Both the position numbers and the translations under genes were made by a program. A stretch of DNA of 64,000 nt from an uncultured Eubacteriales bacterium. GTDB lineage: Bacteria; Bacillota; Clostridia; TANB77; CAG-508. Location: NCBI GenBank assembly GCA_949288175.1, contig CASEIV010000003.1:125625-189624 (forward strand), written 5' to 3'. The notes under the pieces are model-generated. The model was given only the letters and a program-made list of their open reading frames with translations, was not told where the DNA came from and did no database searches. Positions 28,261 to 37,976 of the stretch are shown here, one piece after another (position 1 is the stretch's first letter; each line of letters opens with the position of its first letter).

Positions 28261-30210
28261 TTAACGTTTGTTGATTACTGCTCTATAAATTAGTCCTGTA
28301 TTACTATCTTTTTCAAATTCTACTCTGTATGCATCATCTACATTAATACTACTTTTTAAAAAAGTAATATTTTGTTCTGTTACTTCATATTCTTCACCAT
28401 CAAAATTAATTTCTTCTATTTTGTCATTTCCTTCTGTTTCATTATTATTTTGAATGGTTGTTAATAATCCTTTCACTGTTGCTCCTTTTGTATTTGTACT
28501 TTGATATAGTTCAAATTTTGCATTAAATGCATTGACTGCTTGTTCATCTACTTCTGCTTTTGTTCCATTTGCTAATAAAAATGCTGGTGTTAGATATTGA
28601 ATTGGATTTTCATCTTCAGATACGCCTAATTCTTCCATTTGCACTCGATTAACTTCTATCATTCTTTCTTGTATAGCACCCATCAAATTCGTAACATATT
28701 CATCGTCTTTGTCATTTAAAATAACTGCATTTTCTTCTGTTAAATCTTCTATTTGTACATTATCTTTAAATTGTACATTATTTGTAATACTATATTTATT
28801 ACGACTTGTTGCATCTTCTGAAGCATTGGCTGAATTTTCATCTATTGATGTTTCTTCTGGTTCTTCTACGATTTCTCCTGTATTATCTATGACAAATTTA
28901 TCGCCTGTACTCACAAATGTAATGCTAAATGTGGTATCTGTTTCTTTTTCTAAACGCATATCTGTATAGCTTTCATCTTCTCCTGACAATAATTCTTCTT
29001 CCACATCTATATCACTAATTTGTGTACTATCTTCTCCTTCTGCTATTTTATTTGTTTTCACTGTTGTCATTAATATTTGAATTATCTCTTTTTCACTTTT
29101 AATAGCTATTTCTTCTCGTGCATTTTGTGCTTGTTCCACTATATTCTCCTCTTCATATGCTCCTTCTAATGTTAGTTCATATATTTCAGTTACATTATCT
29201 GAATTTAACCCAGAATATTTAGCAGTAAATGTGGCACTTGCATCTTGCTCTGTTGTATTCAAATACATCGTATATGTTACTTCTTGGTCATTTTCTTCTT
29301 TATTGATTGTTAATGTATTTCCTGTCATTCCTATAACTACTTTACTAAGATTTTTTCCTGTAGCATATACAGTCATTTCTATACCATTATTCCATTCCCC
29401 ATCATTGATATTTTCTATTACATCATCTATAAAATTATCATTTAACTTTGTATCGCTTCCCATTCCTTCTAATAATGCATTTAGTTTATGTATAGTATCT
29501 GTATCTGTTTTTAATGCATTGAAAATTTGAACCAATACATTTTTTAATTCTTCTCCTGTTAATGTTAATCTATATCCTGTCAAATTTCCCTCTGTTAAGG
29601 TAGAAAATTTGCTATCATCTAATGTATTCAATATATTATCAAAATATGTTGTTTTTAATTTTTGAATTTCTTCATTAGAAAATTCTAAATTTTGCAATTT
29701 TAATAGATTGTTTATATCTCCTAATTCTGAAATTTCTTCATCATTTCTAATAGCTACAAAACTACTACCAATATATTGAGTTTGGATTCCTGTTACAATA
29801 TTTGTTTTTCTATATGTTAACGGAAAATTGACACTATCTGAATAATTAACACTAATTTCTTTTTCCGATTTTGTATTACTTGGATTTTCTTTTCCTGTAA
29901 AAGTAATATTAAAATTATTTGCTAATTCTAGATTATCTTCCATATTCGGAATAGATACTTCAAATGTTATCTCTCCATTATTTTCATAACTTGTGCTATC
30001 CTTTTTTTGGAAATATTGCCTTAACTGAGTGCCAATAAATCCATCTTCACTTTGAACAATTTGTGAAGTGTATTGGAAAAATAACTGTTTATTACTTTTA
30101 AATATATCTGTGAAAAAATATAAATATGCTATCACACCTACTAAAAGTAATATTATTATTAATACAATAATTATGGCAATTTGTAATCCTTTACTTTTCT
30201 TTTGTTTCAT
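28261..30210 (-). CDS. Large membrane-anchored extracytoplasmic protein, function unknown
   Basis: 649 aa. A Lys-rich N-terminus and one transmembrane helix (about 8-30) are followed by a 600-residue acidic extracytoplasmic part rich in Thr, Asn, Asp and Glu, with alternating beta-like stretches. No Cys lipobox and no recognised domain. The ATG at 30222 is part of the GGAGG-containing RBS, so the start is the ATG at 30210. It begins just past the yebC stop codon and is probably co-transcribed with yebC. I do not recognise the family. Confidence 0.8.
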   Translation of the reverse strand: MKQKKSKGLQIAIIIVLIIILLLVGVIAYLYFFTDIFKSNKQLFFQYTSQIVQSEDGFIGTQLRQYFQKKDSTSYENNGEITFEVSIPNMEDNLELANNFNITFTGKENPSNTKSEKEISVNYSDSVNFPLTYRKTNIVTGIQTQYIGSSFVAIRNDEEISELGDINNLLKLQNLEFSNEEIQKLKTTYFDNILNTLDDSKFSTLTEGNLTGYRLTLTGEELKNVLVQIFNALKTDTDTIHKLNALLEGMGSDTKLNDNFIDDVIENINDGEWNNGIEMTVYATGKNLSKVVIGMTGNTLTINKEENDQEVTYTMYLNTTEQDASATFTAKYSGLNSDNVTEIYELTLEGAYEEENIVEQAQNAREEIAIKSEKEIIQILMTTVKTNKIAEGEDSTQISDIDVEEELLSGEDESYTDMRLEKETDTTFSITFVSTGDKFVIDNTGEIVEEPEETSIDENSANASEDATSRNKYSITNNVQFKDNVQIEDLTEENAVILNDKDDEYVTNLMGAIQERMIEVNRVQMEELGVSEDENPIQYLTPAFLLANGTKAEVDEQAVNAFNAKFELYQSTNTKGATVKGLLTTIQNNNETEGNDKIEEINFDGEEYEVTEQNITFLKSSINVDDAYRVEFEKDSNTGLIYRAVINKR

Positions 30211-30221
30211 AAAGACCTCCA

Positions 30222-30941
30222 TTATTCTTCCCAGTTATGATAAATATTTGCAACATCGTCTAAATCTTCTAATCTTTCAATTAGTCTTTCCATTTTTTCT
30301 GTTCCTTTTTCATCTAGTTTAACAGTAGTTGTTGGTACCATTTGCACTTCTGCTTCTAAAAATTCTAACCCTGACTCTTCTAGTTTTTCACGAACAACTG
30401 TAAAATCTGATGGATCTGTTGTGATTTCATATACTTCCTCTTCTGATGCAAAATCTTCTGCTCCTGCTTCTAATGCTAACATCATCAAATCATCTTCACT
30501 CATAGATGTTGTTTCTTTTTCAATAACAATAACACCTTTTTTGTTAAACATATATGATACACAACCTGTTGTTCCTAAGTTTCCTCCTGCTTTATCAAAT
30601 ACATGTCTAACATCTGCTGCTGTTCTATTTTTATTATCTGTTGATGCTTGTACAATAACAGCTACTCCGTTTGGTCCATATCCTTCATATGTAATTTCTT
30701 CATAATTTTCATTACTGGTTGATGCTTTTCTAATTGCATTGTTAATTGTATCATTTGGCATATTTGCTGCTTTACATTTTGCAATTACATTTTTTAATTT
30801 TGAATTTCCTGCTGGGTCTGGTCCACCTTCTTTTACAGCAATTAATAATTCTCTTCCTAATTTTGTAAATATTTTTCCTCTTGCTGCATCTGCTTTTCCT
30901 TTTTTGGCTTGTATATTATGCCATTTACTGTGTCCTGACAT
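30222..30941 (-). CDS. yebC: YebC/PmpR family protein
   Basis: 239 aa. [19 protein letters not shown] and the following [16 protein letters not shown] blocks are diagnostic of YebC/PmpR. Members were described as DNA-binding regulators, and more recent work on the family assigns a role in translation of difficult (proline-rich) sequences. Length and three-domain layout are normal. AGGAGGAATTAGTC precedes the ATG. Confidence 0.95.
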   Translation of the reverse strand: MSGHSKWHNIQAKKGKADAARGKIFTKLGRELLIAVKEGGPDPAGNSKLKNVIAKCKAANMPNDTINNAIRKASTSNENYEEITYEGYGPNGVAVIVQASTDNKNRTAADVRHVFDKAGGNLGTTGCVSYMFNKKGVIVIEKETTSMSEDDLMMLALEAGAEDFASEEEVYEITTDPSDFTVVREKLEESGLEFLEAEVQMVPTTTVKLDEKGTEKMERLIERLEDLDDVANIYHNWEE

Positions 30942-31404
30942 GACTAATTCCTCCTTTTAAATTTTTATAGTATTTAAACCACTTTTTGGCTATTTATTAT
31001 TAAACTATTCAGTGAATAAATTATTTTGTTGTTTATTTCTTCCTTTTCTCAAACAACACCACAAGTATTTTATCACACTTTTCTTTTTTTGTGTAGTGTT
31101 TTTTACAAATTAGCATAAATGAGAGTAATTATCAATATATAACTACTCTCATCAAAATTCAGATTATAAAAACATATCTTGGCTATGATCACCTAATTTT
31201 ATGATAATTTTATTTTTTATATTTTCATATTTTTATCTAGTAAATCATATTTTTATTCTTTGTTACTTTGTTTATTTCTAGATGTATTATCATTCAAAAA
31301 TATGATATTGTCAACATTTTTAGATACTTTTTTGTATCCAAAATTTCCACCAATACCAATTATAAATTATTTATTAGAATATTTCATTGTATCATCTTTT
31401 ACTT
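30942..31404. other. AT-rich gene-free spacer upstream of yebC
   Basis: 460 bases with no ORF of note. One small hairpin TGAGAGT / ACTCTCA (31120-31151) could be a weak terminator of the preceding minus-strand gene. Otherwise I see nothing recognisable. Confidence 0.5.
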
Positions 31405-32073
31405 CTAATATTCATCTTTAAACAATTCATTTAAATATGTTTTTAGATATATGATTTTCCCTTTCATTTTCACTTTATTTACATTCTTGCCATTTGAAAA
31501 TAGACTTCCTTTTAAAACATCATATTCTAAACATAATGAATCTTCTAGGTCTACTATTCCTTCTTCTAGCGTTATGTCTGGAACATTAAAGAATAAAGCA
31601 AATTCATTTCCAATATTCGCTTTTTCTACATTATAAAAATATCCACAATATTGGCACAAATGTTTTGCATGTGGTGTGTATGCAAATACACCATCATCTG
31701 TATGTGGCTTTCCACAATAAGAACAAAAAGATGGTATTAATTTGATACTATTTAATTTTGAAATCATAAGCCCACCAATATCTTTAAAATCTAATATACT
31801 ATCCTTTATTTGTAAAGCATGATTTTCTTCATTTTTATTTAAATAAATAATTGGTTTTATTTCTTCTAAAGCATTTTTATATATTACTTTTATACTTTCT
31901 ATATTTCTAGGCTCTGTCTTTATTTTGTTATCATATATTTCTTTGTATTTACATAGACATTCTTTTAATGGATGTCCATCTTCATCTGATGCAATATCTT
32001 TGTGCATCAGACACCAATATCTATCTATCCCTTTTTCATCTTTTCCACAATATTTAATATGACATGTATTCAT
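31405..32073 (-). CDS. Uncharacterised Cys-rich protein
   Basis: 222 aa, not recognised. An N-terminal cluster of Cys and His (CHIKYCG, WCLMH, ECLC) and a central pair CSYC / CQYC separated by about 25 residues look like two metal-binding sites, the second a zinc ribbon. No transmembrane segment. GGTGAT precedes the ATG. It sits among degraded gene fragments in a stretch with accessory character. Confidence 0.65.
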   Translation of the reverse strand: MNTCHIKYCGKDEKGIDRYWCLMHKDIASDEDGHPLKECLCKYKEIYDNKIKTEPRNIESIKVIYKNALEEIKPIIYLNKNEENHALQIKDSILDFKDIGGLMISKLNSIKLIPSFCSYCGKPHTDDGVFAYTPHAKHLCQYCGYFYNVEKANIGNEFALFFNVPDITLEEGIVDLEDSLCLEYDVLKGSLFSNGKNVNKVKMKGKIIYLKTYLNELFKDEY

Positions 32074-32121
32074 AATATATCACCATTTTTTATTACTCTT
32101 TTACAAATTCTTTTTCTTATG

Positions 32122-32306
32122 CTATCTATCCAACTCTTCATCTTTTTCTATAGATTTTATTGGCTCTAATATTTCTCCTTCTGTATCCGTGATGTGTAGT
32201 GACAAATCTTGAAATATCAATAGAATCTTTTACTTGTCTTTCACCAGGTAAATGTTCATATTCTCCTCTTACTTGTATATCAATTATTTGATTTTCAAAA
32301 TCATCG
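32122..32306 (-). pseudogene. Frameshifted gene fragment of unknown origin
   Basis: One frame reads IIDIQVRGEYEHLPGERQ and VKDSIDISRFVT; near 32200 the protein-like reading moves to another frame (ITDTEGEILEPIKSIEKDEE) and ends in TAG at 32122. Both halves look coding, so this is probably the tail of a gene broken by a frameshift. No start or RBS and no family recognised. Confidence 0.45.
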
Positions 32307-32309
32307 CAT

Positions 32310-33152
32310 TTACTTCAAATCCACAAAATCTAATTTTTCAATGGTATCTTTTCCTATAACTTCATTTGCTAATTCCACAAATTCATTAAATAACTCAATC
32401 TGTCCTCTATGGTGAGCATCTATCCCATATACTACATGAATGTTATATTCTGATGCAATTTTCCAAAATTCTTTACATGGATATATTACTTTTCCTAAAT
32501 TTTTTCTTTGTTCTTCTATTGGTTTATGATTTAATTTTCGATTTTCATAATATGTTTTTGCAAATATATTATTTAAATTAATTTCTAATGGTACACCATA
32601 TTTTTCTGCTGCTTTACATATAAGATGGGCAACTTTCGTTCCAATTTCTCCAAATTCTTTTCTCTTTAACATATAGATATCTGGATGTGCAATAATATCT
32701 GGAATTTCACATTTCATTGCTTGTTCTATATATTCTGCATATCTTAATAACTCTTTATCTGAAAGCTCATCTCTTCCATGTATTTTTAAATTTTTATTAT
32801 CATCATAAACAAAATGCTGTCCTAAAACCAATTTATCTGTTTCGGCTTTTAATTCTTTTAAATTTTCTTCTTCTCCTGGTAAATATTCTACTTCATACCC
32901 ACTTTGGATTTCAATTTTTCCAGCATATTTTTCTTTTAATGCTTGTATGGTTTCTAAATATTCCTTTCTTTGGCTATATTCCATACGCATATTGTTTCTT
33001 TTGTCTATTTTATTTTTTTCTGGACAATGGTCTGTAAAAGCCATTCTTTTAAATCCCATTTTGATATATGCTTCTACATATTCCTCATCCGTCATATCTA
33101 AATCTGCATGACCACATCTATATGTGTGTGAATGATAATTAAATTCTTGCAT
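32310..33152 (-). CDS. PHP-domain phosphoesterase (histidinol-phosphatase-like)
   Basis: 280 aa. NYHSHTYRCGHA near the N-terminus provides the H-x-H metal ligands, with TDHCPE, QSGYEVEY, IIAHPDIYM and YGIDAHH as the remaining PHP motifs. The family includes HisK-type histidinol phosphatases and other phosphoesterases. No his genes are nearby, so the substrate is open. GGAGGAAAAAT precedes the ATG. Confidence 0.85.
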   Translation of the reverse strand: MQEFNYHSHTYRCGHADLDMTDEEYVEAYIKMGFKRMAFTDHCPEKNKIDKRNNMRMEYSQRKEYLETIQALKEKYAGKIEIQSGYEVEYLPGEEENLKELKAETDKLVLGQHFVYDDNKNLKIHGRDELSDKELLRYAEYIEQAMKCEIPDIIAHPDIYMLKRKEFGEIGTKVAHLICKAAEKYGVPLEINLNNIFAKTYYENRKLNHKPIEEQRKNLGKVIYPCKEFWKIASEYNIHVVYGIDAHHRGQIELFNEFVELANEVIGKDTIEKLDFVDLK

Positions 33153-33187
33153 TATTTTTCCTCCTTCATATTTTAATTATCTATACC

Positions 33188-33667
33188 TTAGTTCCAATTT
33201 CCAATATTGTATTTTTCATTTTTTTCTAATATCTGAATTTGTTTTTGAATTTCTTGTATATCCTCATCATTAAATGGTTCAAATGTATCATAAAATCCCG
33301 TATCTTTATATGGAAATACTAAAGCTTGTCCAAAAGGTTGTATTTTGGAATTTCTCGTTCTTCCATACAAATGTATATGGAAAACTGGTTTTGTGCCTTC
33401 TACATATGCCCAATTTCCATTTTCTTGATAATTGATTCTTTCTATATGAATCCCTCTATTTTTCATTCCTATTATCATTGCTTCACTAATTAACATGGTT
33501 AGTCTCATCACTTCAATGGCTTCTTTTGGACTCAAATCTAATCTACTTGCAAAATATTTTTCCTTTGACCTTATCCAAATATGTCCTCCGTCTTCTCTTG
33601 AAATATGTGGTACTTTGGGTACACAAACAATAAATGTTTCTGTTTCATATATGATAATGTCATTCAT
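33188..33667 (-). CDS. HIT-like superfamily protein
   Basis: 159 aa. The C-terminal half has FHIHLYGR, an H-x-H arrangement like the catalytic motif of HIT nucleotide hydrolases and transferases, preceded by FIVCVPKVPHISREDGGH. One canonical His of the HIT triad is not obvious. A nucleotide-phosphate hydrolase is likely but unproven. AAGGAGGAAG precedes the ATG, and the gene overlaps the 3' end of the YgjV-like gene by 8 bases. Confidence 0.65.
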   Translation of the reverse strand: MNDIIIYETETFIVCVPKVPHISREDGGHIWIRSKEKYFASRLDLSPKEAIEVMRLTMLISEAMIIGMKNRGIHIERINYQENGNWAYVEGTKPVFHIHLYGRTRNSKIQPFGQALVFPYKDTGFYDTFEPFNDEDIQEIQKQIQILEKNEKYNIGNWN

Positions 33668-34181
33668 ATATTTCTTCCTCCTTAATCTTTTTATTTTTTA
33701 TAATGTCATTTTTTAATACAGTATATATTCCAACCAATAGTAAAGTTAATTCTCCTAGTACCATAAACCAACTTTGATAATAAATATAATAAATTCCATA
33801 TGTTAATCCTGTTGTTATTCCTGATATTCTGACCAATTTCATATTTGACTGCCACAAACAATATGTTCTGATGATAGAACCAATTGTTGGCAACAAAGAT
33901 ATTGTACCATCCCATGTAAACATACAATTTACAATAATAATACTTTCAAAAAAGAATAAAATAACAATATACACTATTTTATTAATTTTATTTTTATTGA
34001 TAAATATAAATGTTCTAATAAAATTTATAAGACTTAACACTGCTCCTGTATATGCTGTTATGATAAAATCATAAATTGCTTCTAAAAGACAACTTAATGA
34101 TTGTACAAATAACGATTTTTTTCTTTCTTTTATACAAATGCTAATGACTAGTGCGAAAACTGCTAATATACTAAATATCAT
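33660..34181 (-). CDS. YgjV family membrane protein
   Basis: 173 aa with about six hydrophobic segments. The layout and the block SLSCLLEAIYDFIITAYTGA resemble the YgjV/DUF family of small inner-membrane proteins with no known function. AGAGGGAAG precedes the ATG. It is translationally coupled to the HIT-like gene by an 8-base overlap. Confidence 0.7.
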   Translation of the reverse strand: MIFSILAVFALVISICIKERKKSLFVQSLSCLLEAIYDFIITAYTGAVLSLINFIRTFIFINKNKINKIVYIVILFFFESIIIVNCMFTWDGTISLLPTIGSIIRTYCLWQSNMKLVRISGITTGLTYGIYYIYYQSWFMVLGELTLLLVGIYTVLKNDIIKNKKIKEEEIYE

Positions 34182-34195
34182 TTTTCTTCCCTCTT

Positions 34196-34267
34196 TTATT
34201 GTTTCAATTTTTTAAATAAATCTTCATATATTCTATCTGCATTTAAATACATTACCATATGGATATT
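34196..34267 (-). pseudogene. Possible 3' remnant of a lost gene
   Basis: A short frame encodes MVMYLNADRIYEDLFKKLKQ and then a stop at 34196. Its composition is coding-like but it has no SD and only about 20 codons. It is likely the tail of a gene removed from this locus. Confidence 0.35.
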
Positions 34268-34825
34268 TTACTCCTTTATCTCAAATGTTCTTATTTCACA
34301 ATTATGCAAATTTAAATCTTCTAATATTCCTTCTTCATTTGGTCCATTAAAATATCCATTAATCGCTCTTGTTACTCCACCATGTGTTACAAGTAATATA
34401 TTTTTATCATAATATTCTTCTTTTAAATCCTCTATCAGATTCCAAACCCTATCACATAAATCTTGTATCGTTTCTACACCTTTATATTGTTTATTTAGGT
34501 TATAATTTGCTAGTATTTCTGAATTCCATATTTTATCTTGAAATTCTTGTTGTGTTTTTCCTTCAAACTCACCAAGCCCTCTTTCTTCTAATGCCTCTTT
34601 AAATATGATAGGTACGTTTTTTGCTTCATTAATAATTTCTGCTGTTTTTCTAGCTCTTTTTAATGTAGAAGATACAATCATGTCTATTGGATAATCTTTT
34701 AGAATTCTTTTTGCTTCTTCTGCTTGTTTTATTCCCTCTTCATTTAATTCAATATCTGTCTTTCCTTGAATTCTTCCTTCTTTATTCCAATTAGTTTGTC
34801 CATGTCTAATGATATAAAATTTCAT
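34268..34825 (-). CDS. Histidine phosphatase family protein (phosphoglycerate mutase-like)
   Basis: 185 aa. The phosphoacceptor motif IRHGQTNWN (Arg7-His8-Gly9), GLGEFEGKTQQE and LLVTHGGVTRA (second His) are the signature of the RHG phosphatases. Substrates range from cobalamin precursors to sugar phosphates and cannot be read from sequence. GGAAAGGAG precedes the ATG. Probably active. Confidence 0.88.
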   Translation of the reverse strand: MKFYIIRHGQTNWNKEGRIQGKTDIELNEEGIKQAEEAKRILKDYPIDMIVSSTLKRARKTAEIINEAKNVPIIFKEALEERGLGEFEGKTQQEFQDKIWNSEILANYNLNKQYKGVETIQDLCDRVWNLIEDLKEEYYDKNILLVTHGGVTRAINGYFNGPNEEGILEDLNLHNCEIRTFEIKE

Positions 34826-34844
34826 ATAAGCTCCTTTCCTTTGT

Positions 34845-35033
34845 TTAATTCATTTCTTTTAATAATGGTATGACATCTAATTGTTCTAGGCATTTCAAGT
34901 AAATTTCTGGCTTTGGTTTTCCGCTTAGATACTAAATCTCCTCCCATTATTATATCAAAGTAATCAAATACTCCAACCTTTTTCAAATATTTTTTATAAT
35001 TTCTTACATATTTATTTTCGTTTATTTTATGCT
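34845..35033 (-). pseudogene. Fragment of a HAD-family hydrolase gene
   Basis: Starting right after the MFS stop, the frame reads HKINENKYVRNYKKYLKKVG, then VFDYFDIIMGGDLV, then shifts frame near 34930 to KPKPEIYLKCLEQLDVIP and stops at 34845. These are the middle blocks of subfamily IA HAD phosphatases (beta-phosphoglucomutase-like). The nucleophile and C-terminal regions are missing, so the gene is dead. Confidence 0.75.
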
Positions 35034-35036
35034 CCT

Positions 35037-36329
35037 TTATTCTAATTCTATATCCTTTTTATCATATTCTTCTAGTTTTAGTCCAACTCTTGTCCTCATA
35101 TAGTCTAATCCTAATACAAATAACGCTAAAAAAGCTAATCCAATAAATATGGTTGCAAATCTGATATTGGTTGCATCTAGTAACATACCTGCCAAAAATA
35201 CTGCAGTCGCCTCTATGATATTTGTTGTAAATTCTGTTGCAAAAGAAATTCTTGACCTTGTTTTTGGTGTTGAAAAATTCTTTGAATATCTTTCTGCTAA
35301 TATATAATAATTTGACATGGTAATATTTCGTATAGAAAGTAAGATTAAGATAATTGGTAATATATTGTTGCTTCCTGTAAGTAATAAAATCCCTATCATA
35401 ATCATACTTGTTACAGAGGTTAATGATAAAACAGCAAATGTTTTATTTCTAAATTTCTTATGTATTTTATCTTGGAAAGTTGTTGCAACTCCTCCTATTA
35501 ATGTAAATATGGCATTTATCATGGAAAACACTTCTGGTTTTACTTCTAGTTCTGTCAATATATTTCCTTTATATGTTCCTGTTATGGTGATAAATGCATT
35601 AAATATTCCCATAAAAATTAGTAAAGCTCTTAATCTTTTAGAAGTCATGATATTTTTTATAGATATTTTAAAATCTTCTTTATATTCCTTGATTTTATTC
35701 GAAACTTCATTTTCTTCTAATTGATTGATATAGATATCCTGAAATCTGGTTGAAATAATCGTTGCTATAACTGTAAATATTAAGCAAATAATCATCGGTA
35801 TATATCCATTAATAACAAATAAATATCCTGCTATTAATGATGCAATTCCATCTAATATATAATATCCTGTTGCTCCTTTTCCATTGATTTTAGGATATAG
35901 TCCTTCTCCTCCTTTTGTGGCTGTTGAATCATATAATATGTTTGTTGCTTGTATTCCTCTTAAGCTATATCCAAAAGCATATATAATATTCGCTATAAAG
36001 ATGCCTATCATTCCTGGTAATAGTATCAATAAAAGGATATATATAACCATTATAATATTTCCTATAACTAGACTTTTTTTCCTTCCTAGGAAATCCGCAC
36101 AGATTGCTGCTGGTAATTGCATAACAATGATAAATAATGGAAAAAATGCATCTAATTTTAGTATTTCTCCTGCGCTGATTCCTTTTACCATCGTATAAAA
36201 CAAGTATTGTGTGGAATAAAAAAATAATAAGTCCCAAGAAAACATTTTATATATAGGAAATAGTTTTGCATTTCTTCTTTTGGCTTTTGTTTCTTCTTTT
36301 TTTGTTTTATATTTCGCAATTGCTTTCAT
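35037..36329 (-). CDS. Major facilitator superfamily transporter
   Basis: 430 aa with about 12 hydrophobic helices and a central cytoplasmic loop (about 200-235). FLGRKKSLVIGN in the loop between helices 2 and 3 is the MFS motif A. Substrate unknown; the architecture resembles drug/solute efflux MFS proteins. GAAGGAG precedes the ATG. Confidence 0.85.
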   Translation of the reverse strand: MKAIAKYKTKKEETKAKRRNAKLFPIYKMFSWDLLFFYSTQYLFYTMVKGISAGEILKLDAFFPLFIIVMQLPAAICADFLGRKKSLVIGNIIMVIYILLLILLPGMIGIFIANIIYAFGYSLRGIQATNILYDSTATKGGEGLYPKINGKGATGYYILDGIASLIAGYLFVINGYIPMIICLIFTVIATIISTRFQDIYINQLEENEVSNKIKEYKEDFKISIKNIMTSKRLRALLIFMGIFNAFITITGTYKGNILTELEVKPEVFSMINAIFTLIGGVATTFQDKIHKKFRNKTFAVLSLTSVTSMIMIGILLLTGSNNILPIILILLSIRNITMSNYYILAERYSKNFSTPKTRSRISFATEFTTNIIEATAVFLAGMLLDATNIRFATIFIGLAFLALFVLGLDYMRTRVGLKLEEYDKKDIELE

Positions 36330-36660
36330 TTGTTACTCCTTCTTCATATTTTTCTTTCTTTTGTAACTGATTTTTAGACATATTTTTTTCATCATATCAT
36401 AAAGTTTTTTAAAAATAAAGTTTCGACATAAATCTTTTTTTATCTACACATATTGTGACAAAAAAAATTCAATGTATATAAAAGGAGAGAGGAGGTCTTT
36501 GGCAAAATGCTCCTGACCTCCCTTCCTTAATGAGATTATTATTATTATTCCCCGAAAAATGGACTTTCAAACAGTATTTGACCCATTAGTGTCTCCATTA
36601 GCAAGTCCCATATAAAATCATTTGTATAGTCTAGATTTTATGTATTACTTTTATATTATG
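36330..36660. other. Gene-free spacer with a GAGGTC hairpin
   Basis: No gene seen. At 36491-36520 GGAGGTC / GACCTCC forms a hairpin. Inside it AGGAGG is followed by an 8-codon ATG frame (36507-36530, MLLTSLP) that may be accidental. The rest is AT-rich. Confidence 0.4.
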
Positions 36661-36667
36661 TATTAGG

Positions 36668-36850
36668 AAATAATGGATATATCAATATTTTAAAAAATTC
36701 GAATGCGACCAGAATTGTTTTATAAATTCTTAAGTCAAAACCATAAAGGGTCCTGTTTCCGGGTATTGTTATGGTTTTGACTTTAGAATTTGTTAAACAG
36801 AGATGAAGGGTAGCCGAGAATTTTTTAAAATATTGATATATCCATTATTT
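36668..36850. repeat. Long-hairpin element C
   Basis: Left arm 36668-36700 and right arm 36818-36850 are perfect 33-bp inverted repeats (ends AAATAATGG / CCATTATTT). An inner perfect 15-bp stem AAGTCAAAACCATAA / TTATGGTTTTGACTT lies at 36732-36746 and 36769-36783. It is between the AIM24 gene and the MFS gene. Confidence 0.9.
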
Positions 36851-36865
36851 CTTACATTCGAATAG

Positions 36866-36907
36866 TAATAAAAATGTACATAAAATTCAAAAATTCTATG
36901 TACATTT
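36866..36907 (-). terminator. Terminator of the AIM24-family gene
   Basis: On the minus strand AAATGTACATA and TATGTACATTT form an 11-bp stem followed by TTATT. Confidence 0.7.
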
Positions 36908-36942
36908 GTCATAACCTTTCTATTTTATATTATTCTTTTTTA

Positions 36943-37740
36943 TTATTTCGGTCTATATGTCATAATATTGCTTACAGCTTCTGGTCTAACTGGTGACATT
37001 AAAATTTTTCCTGTTCCTCTGTACACATTAACAAATCCTTCTCCTGCAACAGCTGAACCTAATAAACTTCTAGTAGATTTCTCTACTGTGAAATCTAATG
37101 TATCAGACCATGCAATTGCCATATTTCCATCAATTTTTATTTGGTCATTTTGTAATTCTATTTCAATTAATTCTTCTCTTGGAACTGGACTTTCTAGCAC
37201 TGCGATTCCTTGTCCTGATAATTTTAAATTAAATAATCCTTCTCCACCTAATACAGCTGAAGATAAATTACTTCTCATAACAACATTTGTATTTAAACTG
37301 GCTTCACAAGCTAAAAATAAACCATCTTCTAATACCATACTACCATTCCAAGCGCCAACATCTTCTAGTAAAATATAGTTATATGTTGGCTCTAATGCTA
37401 ATAATCCTGTACCATGATATTTAGGTTTTACTGTTGATTCACTTGTTACACTTCCCTTTATTGCTTTTCCTAAGAAATCTCCAACGCCTTTTACATTTGT
37501 TTTTGACTCTATATTTCCTGCCATCCATTGCATTGCTCCAGCACTTGTTATATATTCATCACCTTGTAATTGAATGACAACTTGTCTTCTTTTAACATTC
37601 ATTTTTGCTGCAAAATATTCTGACATCGCTGTCAATTTATTAACACTGACATCTCTTTGAAATTCAACAACTGAAATGTTTCCCTTTCTTTCTATAATTT
37701 TTACATCATCATTATCAAATAAGTTCTTAACTGAAATCAT
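36943..37740 (-). CDS. AIM24 family protein
   Basis: 265 aa. The Gly-rich beta-strand pattern with AMQWMAGNIESKTNVKG, GTGLLALEP, LACEASLN and VNVYRGTGKILMSPVRP matches the AIM24/DUF124 (TRAP-like) family. Mitochondrial Aim24 affects inner-membrane organisation, but bacterial function is not established. An in-frame ATG upstream (37776) is rejected because AAAGGAGG lies 7 bases before the ATG at 37740. Confidence 0.88.
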   Translation of the reverse strand: MISVKNLFDNDDVKIIERKGNISVVEFQRDVSVNKLTAMSEYFAAKMNVKRRQVVIQLQGDEYITSAGAMQWMAGNIESKTNVKGVGDFLGKAIKGSVTSESTVKPKYHGTGLLALEPTYNYILLEDVGAWNGSMVLEDGLFLACEASLNTNVVMRSNLSSAVLGGEGLFNLKLSGQGIAVLESPVPREELIEIELQNDQIKIDGNMAIAWSDTLDFTVEKSTRSLLGSAVAGEGFVNVYRGTGKILMSPVRPEAVSNIMTYRPK

Positions 37741-37976
37741 AAAAATACCTCCTTTTTTCAAACTCATTATATACAAAACTTCTATATTTTTACAATATAT
37801 TATAAAATTTTTTTATATTTTTTTATCAATTTGTTTTATTTATATTTTGTTGTGGTATAATGATTAAGAACAAAAGCGACATGCGTAGAATTTCTTGACA
37901 TTTTCATCATATACTTATATGTTGCATATTTGTTCGTGTGCCAATTTTAACAAAAGAAAGGAAGATGATTGTAATC

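Noticed and set aside
37777..37964. Mg-sensing M-box riboswitch upstream of the P-ATPase
   Set aside because: The leader after the TATAAT at 37856 is only about 115 bases and no M-box helices or conserved blocks could be recognised.
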